Source: Hydrogenophaga taeniospiralis CCUG 15921 | GTDB taxonomy: Bacteria > Pseudomonadota > Gammaproteobacteria > Burkholderiales > Burkholderiaceae_C | Assembly (NCBI RefSeq): GCF_001592305.1 | Contig: NZ_BCWR01000023.1 | Location: forward strand, 1 to 64,000 | DNA: 64,000 bases | Reading direction: 5' to 3' | In this document: positions 58,815 to 64,000 of the stretch, piece by piece | Numbering within the stretch: the first letter of the stretch is position 1 | Layout: every line of letters starts with the position of its first letter | Made by a program: the position numbers and the translations under genes | Notes under the pieces: generated by a model | Database searches by the model: none | The model's input: the letters and a program-made list of their open reading frames with translations, nothing else | Told to the model about the DNA's origin: nothing

Positions 58815-59276
58815 TCAGTCGGCATCGAACTCGAAGTGGAAGTTCAGGCGTCGGGTGTTGCTCTGCCAGTCCGCGCCCGAGCGCAGGCGCACGTGGAACT
58901 GGTCCTGCAGCGTGGCGCCCGGAATCTGGCCCGCGTACACCAGCGCGCGCTCGCCCGACACCAGGCGCCCGCCCAGCAGGCGCCCCTGCGTGGTCCACAC
59001 GGCCTCGATGGTGGAAGTCTCGTCGCGCGGCAACACCATGTAGACGCGGCCGCTGCGCCCGATCCACTCGCTCGTGTCGATGCGCACGTTCACCCGCAGC
59101 CAGGCTTCCATGCCACCCACGTCGGACCGGCTCTTGGCCACGGGCCGCCACTGCATCTGCACGTTGGGCGGCACCGTGTGGCTCTGCGAGTCGTCCAAGC
59201 GGTGCGGGTTGGCCAGCACCGGACCGGCCAGCAGCCCGCCCAGCAACGCGAGCAGCAGCGGGCGCGTCAGCGTCAT
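58815..59276 (-). CDS. Exported protein C of putative fibre operon
   Basis: A 153-residue protein with a signal peptide ending after AGPVLAN (about residue 23). The mature part is beta-rich with alternating charged and hydrophobic residues (MQWRPVAKSRSDVGGMEAWLRVNVRIDTSEWIGRSGRVYMVLPRDE, DQFHVRLRSGADWQSNTRRLNFHFEFD) and no cysteines. No known family was recognised. Its start overlaps the preceding subunit gene by ATGA and it ends 21 nt before the chaperone-like gene. It may be an assembly factor or minor subunit. Confidence 0.7.
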   Translation of the reverse strand: MTLTRPLLLALLGGLLAGPVLANPHRLDDSQSHTVPPNVQMQWRPVAKSRSDVGGMEAWLRVNVRIDTSEWIGRSGRVYMVLPRDETSTIEAVWTTQGRLLGGRLVSGERALVYAGQIPGATLQDQFHVRLRSGADWQSNTRRLNFHFEFDAD

Positions 59277-59908
59277 GGACTGCTCAGGGTGTAGGTCACC
59301 CGGCCGTTGTAGGTGCCCGCGGCGCGCACGGCGCTGTTGGCGTAGCTGAAGGTGTGGCAGTTCTCGATGTAGCGGTTCGCGGGCACGGTGGCCAGGGTCT
59401 GCGTGCCGCCGTTGAAGGTGCCGGCGGGAATCACGTTGGGCGCGTTGCTGCCCGGTGCGGACACGGTCCAGCTGACCTGCGAAATGGGGATGGTGTCACC
59501 GCCGGTGGTGGTCAGGCTGGCCGGTGAGGTCACGCTCAGCGTGGCGCTGGCGGGGCCGTTGAAGGCGTTGCTGCGCCGGTAGGAGGCCCCCACCATCACC
59601 TGGCTGGCGGGTGTGGGGCAGGTGGCATAGTTGTCACCGTACAGGCTGGTGGCCTGGGTGCTGTTGCTGGTCATGGCCAGCGCGGTGCCGTTGCCCAGCT
59701 GCGCCGTGGGCACCGTGACCTGCACCAGGTTGATGGTGCCGTTGTTGTTGTCGTAGGTGCCGTTGCCCACGTGCAGGAACACGCGGCGTGAGGCCGCCGC
59801 AAGGGTCAGCGACCAGGCCTGCGCCGCCGCCATGTGTGCGCCACACAGCAGCGCCAGGCAGGCGGCGGCGAGCCGTCTGGGGGTGTGCGGGCGCGGGAAG
59901 TGGTTCAT
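59273..59908 (-). CDS. Secreted subunit-like protein B of putative fibre operon
   Basis: A 211-residue exported protein. A signal peptide ends after MAAAQ (about residue 30). The mature start SLTLAAASRRVFLHVGNGTYDNNNGTINLVQVTV and the C-terminal AAGTYNGRVTYTLSSP match the corresponding ends of the subunit encoded at 60064 (RVLFLGVGSG...NNGSINTLTFD and GTYSGRVTYTATMP). The two are paralogues, most likely the repeating or alternative subunits. Thr/Asn/Gly/Ala content is high, as in pilins. Three cysteines (mature part has two, CPTP and NCHT) could pair. Confidence 0.72.
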   Translation of the reverse strand: MNHFPRPHTPRRLAAACLALLCGAHMAAAQAWSLTLAAASRRVFLHVGNGTYDNNNGTINLVQVTVPTAQLGNGTALAMTSNSTQATSLYGDNYATCPTPASQVMVGASYRRSNAFNGPASATLSVTSPASLTTTGGDTIPISQVSWTVSAPGSNAPNVIPAGTFNGGTQTLATVPANRYIENCHTFSYANSAVRAAGTYNGRVTYTLSSP

Positions 59909-59975
59909 GGTGTCGGTGTGATCGCCGGCCGTCCGGGCGGTTCCGGGGGGAGGACCGGTGGCGGCCCAAATGACA

Positions 59976-60005
59976 ACGGAGGGCTGCGGTGTGCAGGCCC
60001 TCCGT
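59976..60005 (-). terminator. Intra-operon hairpin between subunit genes A and B
   Basis: A perfect 9-bp inverted repeat (ACGGAGGGC at 59976-59984 and GCCCTCCGT at 59997-60005, 12-base loop) in the 155-bp gap after the first subunit gene. On the minus strand it is followed by TTGTCATTT, moderately U-rich. It could be a partial terminator or mRNA stabiliser that makes the first subunit more abundant than the rest of the operon. Confidence 0.5.
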
Positions 60006-60063
60006 GGTTTGACCGGTGGTGGCGCAGGCGCTCACCGGTGTCGGCGACGCAGGACCTGCGTGC

Positions 60064-60648
60064 TCAAGGCATCGTGGCGGTGTAGGTCACTCGGCCCGAG
60101 TAGGTACCAAACGCCGGCGTGGTGGCGTTGGCGTAGCTGTATTCCCAGTTGGCGGTCTGGTTGGTGACACGGCCGGCCAGGGTGGGCAGGCTGGTGCCCC
60201 CGTTGAAACCGGGAGCAGGCAGGGCCGCATTCGTGGTGGTCACCGACAGCTCGGTGAAGGGAATGGTGTCGGCGCCGCTGGTCAGGTTGGCCGGGTTGGT
60301 GGCGGTGATGGTGATCTGGCCATCGTTGCCGAAGACGCGCACCGGCACGGCATTGCCGCCGGGCAGGGGGCCGTCGTTCGATATGGACGCGGCCGCAGCG
60401 CCGGTGCCGACGTCCAGCGGGTTGGTGGAGTAGTCGAATGTCAGCGTGTTGATGCTGCCATTGTTGGCCAGCGGGGTGGCCGCGCCGGAGCCCACACCCA
60501 GGAACAGCACGCGCGGAATCACAACGCGCAGGTCCAGGCGGGCGGTGGCGGTGCCGGCACCGGTCACCAGTTGGGACTCGGCCGAAGCCAGGAGAGGCGC
60601 CGCCATGGCCAGCGCCAGGGCGGACTTGAGGAGCAGGGAGTTTTTCAC
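60064..60648 (-). CDS. Secreted major-subunit-like protein A of putative fibre operon
   Basis: First gene of the operon. The GTG at 60648 has a GAAGGT ribosome site and gives a clean signal peptide (MKNSLLLKSALALAMAAPLLASAESQ) of a 194-residue protein; the earlier ATG adds a basic leader of 20 residues. The mature protein starts with a LDLRVVIPRVLFLGVGSGAATP strand shared with the other two subunit genes, is rich in Thr/Asn/Gly/Ala, has no cysteine, and ends GTYSGRVTYTATMP. It is the likely main structural subunit. No known pilin family was recognised. Confidence 0.7.
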   Translation of the reverse strand: MKNSLLLKSALALAMAAPLLASAESQLVTGAGTATARLDLRVVIPRVLFLGVGSGAATPLANNGSINTLTFDYSTNPLDVGTGAAAASISNDGPLPGGNAVPVRVFGNDGQITITATNPANLTSGADTIPFTELSVTTTNAALPAPGFNGGTSLPTLAGRVTNQTANWEYSYANATTPAFGTYSGRVTYTATMP

Positions 60649-60848
60649 GACGTTACCTTCAAGGATGGAAAACCGGCGTGGCCGCAGCACTTTGAATACT
60701 TTGGTCACTTTTATAGTGAGGCCGATGGTACGGAGTGAGGTCTATTGGCGCAAGCCCATATCCGGGAAAAAGTCACGTTTTCCAAGCACTTACGGTCACT
60801 TATTCCCCCGGCGGTCGAGGTTCGAGGATGGGCGGTTGCAAAAAGGGC
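60649..60848 (-). promoter_or_regulatory. Upstream region of the fibre operon with repeated GGTCACTT boxes
   Basis: Between the first subunit gene and the Lrp gene. Two exact GGTCACTT boxes occur at 60703-60710 and 60794-60801, 91 bp apart and in the same orientation, within AT-rich DNA. On the minus strand a TATAAA-type -10 overlaps the operon-proximal box (around 60710-60715). This is probably where the operon promoter and a regulator act; no matching regulator gene is identified. Confidence 0.4.
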
Positions 60849-61358
60849 TCAAGTTTTCGTGGAACGTGCCGTGCCAGAACTTTTGGTTGACAGGTGTGAC
60901 AACGGAAGTGCACTGGCGGACTTGACCTCGCCGAGCGAAAAACTGGTGTGCAGATCCTTCACGTTGGGCAGGTTGATCAGCACCTCGCGCGCGAAACGGC
61001 TGAAGTGGTTGAGGTCGGGGCAGACCACCTGCAGCTCGAAGGTGCCCGAGCCGCTGATGTAGTGGCAGGAGACGATTTCGGGGATGCCCCGGATGGCGGC
61101 TTCCATCTGGCGCAGCACGTCGCCGCTGTTGCGTTCGGCATCGAGCCGCACGAAAGCGAGCACGCCCAGCCCCATTTTTTCGCGGTCGAGCTCGGCCCGG
61201 TAGCCGCGGATGAAGCCCTGTTCTTCGAGCGCGCGTACGCGCCGCCAGCAGGGCGCGGCCGACAGACCCACGCGGTTGGCCAGCTCGGCGTTGGTCAGGC
61301 GGCCATCGTTTTGCAGTTCGTTCAGGATGGCGAGGTCAAACTTGTCGAGTGTTTCCAT
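60849..61358 (-). CDS. Lrp/AsnC family transcriptional regulator
   Basis: Feast/famine regulator of 169 residues. The N-terminal helix-turn-helix is LDKFDLAILNELQNDGRLTNAELANRVGLSAAPCWRRVRALEEQGFIRGYRAELD, and the C-terminal RAM domain has GVLAFVRLDAERN, IPEIVSCHYISGSGTFELQVVCPDLNHFSRFAREVLINLPNVKDLHTSFSLGEVK. It is divergent from the indolepyruvate ferredoxin oxidoreductase gene (174-bp gap), as in many proteobacteria, and probably controls it in response to amino acids. An extra Ser/Thr/Lys tail of about 15 residues follows the usual end. The start at 61358 was chosen; an ATG three codons earlier is possible. Confidence 0.92.
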   Translation of the reverse strand: METLDKFDLAILNELQNDGRLTNAELANRVGLSAAPCWRRVRALEEQGFIRGYRAELDREKMGLGVLAFVRLDAERNSGDVLRQMEAAIRGIPEIVSCHYISGSGTFELQVVCPDLNHFSRFAREVLINLPNVKDLHTSFSLGEVKSASALPLSHLSTKSSGTARSTKT

Positions 61359-61532
61359 GGTCGGCATTATTGGGGAAGAATCTTTCCTTGGTGGCGGAAA
61401 TTTCGGCATGAAAAGCAAACACCTGTCGGCGTCCGGGTCATACACTGTGCGGCACACTGAAACAGGCTGATCCGGCCTGTTGACAGTTGACATCCGCTCA
61501 CGAGGCGGCCCCCACCCACTGGAGACAACAAG
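61359..61532. promoter_or_regulatory. Divergent promoter region with a 7-7-7 palindrome
   Basis: Between the Lrp-type gene and the indolepyruvate ferredoxin oxidoreductase gene. AACAGGC (61461-61467) and GCCTGTT (61475-61481) form a perfect dyad with a 7-bp spacer. Two TTGACA copies follow immediately (61480-61485 and 61487-61492) and could be -35 elements, though a matching -10 is not clear. The dyad is a candidate operator for the neighbouring Lrp regulator. Confidence 0.5.
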
Positions 61533-64000
61533 ATGAACGCCCCACTGCCCGAACACATCCGCCGCGCGCTCGAAACCGTCACGCTGGACGACAAATACGC
61601 CCTGGACCACGGCCGCGCCTTCATGAGCGGCGTGCAGGCGCTGGTGAAGCTGCCGATGCTGCAGCGCCAGCGTGATGCCCTGCAGGGCAAGAACACGGCG
61701 GGCTTCATCAGTGGTTACCGCGGTTCGCCGCTCGGTGGCTACGACCAGGCCTTGCAGAAGGCGGCGCCGTACCTGAAGGCACAGAACATCGTGTTCCAGC
61801 CGGGCGTGAACGAGGAACTGGCGGCCACCGCGCTCTGGGGCACGCAGCAGCTGGGCTTTGCACCCCCCGGCTCCAACAAATTCGATGGCGTGTTCGGCAT
61901 CTGGTACGGCAAGGGTCCGGGAGTGGACCGTTGCTCCGACGTGTTCAAGCACGCCAATATGGCCGGCACCACGCCCTGGGGCGGCGTGATCGCGGTGGCC
62001 GGTGACGACCACGTGGCCAAGAGCAGCACCGCCGCGCACCAGAGCGACCACATCTTCAAGGCCTGCGGCCTGCCGGTGTTCTTCCCGACCAGCGTGCAGG
62101 ACATCCTGGACCTGGGGCAGCACGCCATCGCCATGAGCCGCTTTTCCGGCGTCTGGGCCGGCATGAAGACGATCCAGGAGATCGTCGAGTCCAGCGCCAC
62201 GGCCATGATCGACCCCGAGCGGGTCGAGATCGTGATCCCCGAGTTCGACATGCCGCCTGGCGGCGTGCACATCCGCTGGCCGGACCACGCGCTGGACCAG
62301 GAAGCGCGCCTGTTCGACTTCAAGTGGTACGCCGCGCTGGCCTACATCCGGGCCAACAAGCTCAACCACAACGTGATCGCCGGCCCGAACGACCGCTTCG
62401 GCATCATCGCCAGCGGCAAGGCTTTCAACGACACGCGCCAGGCGCTGCTGGATCTGGGCCTGGACGACGTCACCTGCCGTCGCATCGGCCTGCGTCTGCA
62501 CAAGGTCAACGTGGTCTGGCCGCTGGAAGCGCAGACCACGCGCGAATTCGCCACCGGCCTGCGCGAGATCCTGGTGGTGGAAGAGAAGCGCCAGGTCATC
62601 GAATACCAGCTGAAAGAAGAGCTCTACAACTGGCGCGGCGACGTGCGGCCCAACGTGCTGGGCAAGTTCGACGAGGTCGAAGGCGATTTCAGCGGCGGCG
62701 AGTGGAGCATGCCCAACCCGAGCGCCCACACCCTGCTGCGCGCCAACGCCGACCTGTCGCCGGCCATCATCGCGCGCGCCGTGGCGCGTCGCCTGCGCAA
62801 GCTGGGCCTGCCCGAGGACGTGCAGGCGCGCATCGACGCGCAGCTCGCCATCTACACCGCGCAGGAGCAGTCGATGCAGACGCTGCTGACCAAGGGCGTC
62901 GAAGGCGCCGAGCGCCAGCCCTGGTTCTGCTCGGGCTGCCCACACAACACCAGCACCCGCGTGCCCGAAGGCTCGCGCGCCATGGCCGGCATCGGCTGCC
63001 ATTTCATGACCATCTGGATGGACCGCGCCACCGTGGGCTTCACCCAGATGGGCGGCGAGGGCGTGCCGTGGATCGGTCAGCAGCCCTTTTCCCATGACCA
63101 GCACATGTTCGCCAACCTGGGGGATGGCACCTACTTCCACAGCGGCATCCTGGCGATCCGCCAGAGCATCGCCGCCGGTGTGAACATCACCTACAAGATC
63201 CTCTACAACGACGCCGTCGCCATGACCGGAGGTCAGCAGGTGGGCGAACGGCCCGAGGGCCACAGCGTGGTGCAGATCGCGCAGAGCATGCGCGCCGAGG
63301 GCGCGGTGAAGATCACCATCGTGACCGACGAACCGGAGAAATACGCTTCGGTGAGCGGCCTGCCCAGTGGCATCGCGATCCAGCACCGCGACACGCTGGA
63401 TGCGGTGCAGCGCGAGTTCCGCGAGATCAAGGGCACCACGGTCATCATCTACGACCAGACCTGCGCCACCGAAAAACGCCGCCGCCGCAAGCGCGGCACC
63501 CTGGTGGACCCGGCCGAGCGCGTGGTGATCAACGAGCTGGTGTGCGAGGGCTGTGGCGACTGCAGCGTGCAGAGCAACTGCCTGTCGGTGGAGCCGCTGG
63601 AGACCGAGTTCGGCCGCAAGCGCACCATCAACCAGAGCAGCTGCAACAAGGACTTTTCCTGCGTCAAGGGCTTCTGCCCGAGCTTCGTCACCGTGGAAGG
63701 CGGCCAGCTGCGCAAGAAAGACAAGAAAACCGGCGGTCTGGAATGGACCGGTGGCGTGTTGCCGCAGCCGTCCCTGCCCGCGCTCGACACCGAGGCCTGG
63801 GGCATCATCGTCGCCGGGGTTGGTGGCACCGGGGTCATCACCATCGGCCAACTGCTGGGTATGGCCGCGCACATCGAAGGCAAGGGCATCGTCACGCAGG
63901 ACGCGGCGGGCCTGGCGCAAAAGGGCGGCGCCACCTGGAGCCACGTGCTGATCGGCGCGCACCAGGATGCGATCCGCACCACGCGTGTGTCGGCCGCCTC
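61533..64000 (+). CDS. Indolepyruvate ferredoxin oxidoreductase family protein (fused alpha/gamma type), partial at window end
   Basis: TPP-dependent 2-oxoacid:ferredoxin oxidoreductase that oxidises aryl- or branched-chain 2-oxoacids to acyl-CoA during amino acid catabolism. About 822 codons are present before the window ends; fused members are near 1150-1200 residues. Visible parts are the pyrimidine-binding domain (FISGYRGSPLGGYDQAL, residues about 58-74), a TPP domain (CSGCPHNTSTRVPEGSRAMAGIGCHFM, GGEGVPWIGQQPF, NLGDGTYFHSG), a Cys-rich iron-sulfur region (VCEGCGDCSVQSNCLSVEP ... SCNKDFSCVKGFCPSF, near 675-725) and the start of the gamma domain (IIVAGVGGTGVITIGQLL). GGAG precedes the ATG at 61533. 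Confidence 0.93.
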   Translation, partial: MNAPLPEHIRRALETVTLDDKYALDHGRAFMSGVQALVKLPMLQRQRDALQGKNTAGFISGYRGSPLGGYDQALQKAAPYLKAQNIVFQPGVNEELAATALWGTQQLGFAPPGSNKFDGVFGIWYGKGPGVDRCSDVFKHANMAGTTPWGGVIAVAGDDHVAKSSTAAHQSDHIFKACGLPVFFPTSVQDILDLGQHAIAMSRFSGVWAGMKTIQEIVESSATAMIDPERVEIVIPEFDMPPGGVHIRWPDHALDQEARLFDFKWYAALAYIRANKLNHNVIAGPNDRFGIIASGKAFNDTRQALLDLGLDDVTCRRIGLRLHKVNVVWPLEAQTTREFATGLREILVVEEKRQVIEYQLKEELYNWRGDVRPNVLGKFDEVEGDFSGGEWSMPNPSAHTLLRANADLSPAIIARAVARRLRKLGLPEDVQARIDAQLAIYTAQEQSMQTLLTKGVEGAERQPWFCSGCPHNTSTRVPEGSRAMAGIGCHFMTIWMDRATVGFTQMGGEGVPWIGQQPFSHDQHMFANLGDGTYFHSGILAIRQSIAAGVNITYKILYNDAVAMTGGQQVGERPEGHSVVQIAQSMRAEGAVKITIVTDEPEKYASVSGLPSGIAIQHRDTLDAVQREFREIKGTTVIIYDQTCATEKRRRRKRGTLVDPAERVVINELVCEGCGDCSVQSNCLSVEPLETEFGRKRTINQSSCNKDFSCVKGFCPSFVTVEGGQLRKKDKKTGGLEWTGGVLPQPSLPALDTEAWGIIVAGVGGTGVITIGQLLGMAAHIEGKGIVTQDAAGLAQKGGATWSHVLIGAHQDAIRTTRVSAA

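Overview
The window is GC-rich, densely packed bacterial chromosome. Protein content (glnE next to a YhdP-type AsmA protein and a nitrilase, a fused indolepyruvate ferredoxin oxidoreductase, DUF3717/DUF1289, DUF1365/DUF3833 proteins) and the dispersed GC-rich repeats suggest a betaproteobacterium of the Burkholderiales, most likely Comamonadaceae and perhaps Hydrogenophaga-like. This is inference from gene content, not a database match. No rRNA, tRNA, CRISPR array or replication origin was seen.

Layout. 0-7.6 kb: housekeeping genes moaC, an M48 periplasmic protease, a small holin-like membrane protein, a TerC-family transporter behind a yybP-ykoY manganese riboswitch, a DUF1289 protein, a di-iron metallo-beta-lactamase-fold protein, purB and a GST. 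7.7-15.2 kb: an eight-gene minus-strand lipid/stress operon (FAD oxidoreductase, DUF1365, cyclopropane-fatty-acid-synthase-like methyltransferase, chalcone-isomerase-like protein, MFS transporter, DUF3833 lipoprotein, SDR, NTF2-like protein), divergent from a ferritin-like di-iron protein. 16.6-29.6 kb: a rhombosortase-like protease coupled to glnE, divergent from yhdP, then a nitrilase, a two-component system and mltA.

29.6-53.9 kb: a twenty-gene minus-strand exopolysaccharide locus of colanic-acid type. It has a WcaJ-like priming transferase, GDP-fucose genes (manC, gmd, fcl), Wzx, Wzy, three glycosyltransferases, pyruvyl-, acetyl- and acyl-transferases, and the Wza/Wzc export and BY-kinase pair, ending with a membrane J-domain protein and a CpsB-type tyrosine phosphatase. 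Unusual passengers are a GMC oxidoreductase with an aldo/keto reductase, a nitroreductase and a GH16-like lipoprotein. Most genes overlap by ATGA, so they are translationally coupled.

54.2-55.3 kb: an IS630-type element whose transposase ORF is intact but lacks two of three catalytic residues. 55.4-60.65 kb: a compact six-gene secreted-protein operon (three related small subunits, one further small protein, a PapD-like chaperone, an outer-membrane barrel with a C-terminal SdrD-B-like domain). It looks like a chaperone-assisted surface-fibre system without a classical usher and is the best candidate here for an undescribed system. 60.8-64 kb: an Lrp/AsnC regulator divergent from the indolepyruvate ferredoxin oxidoreductase gene, which runs off the window.

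A family of GC-rich dispersed repeats occupies several intergenic gaps and appears to have inserted in frame inside glnE and the cyclopropane-synthase-like gene.
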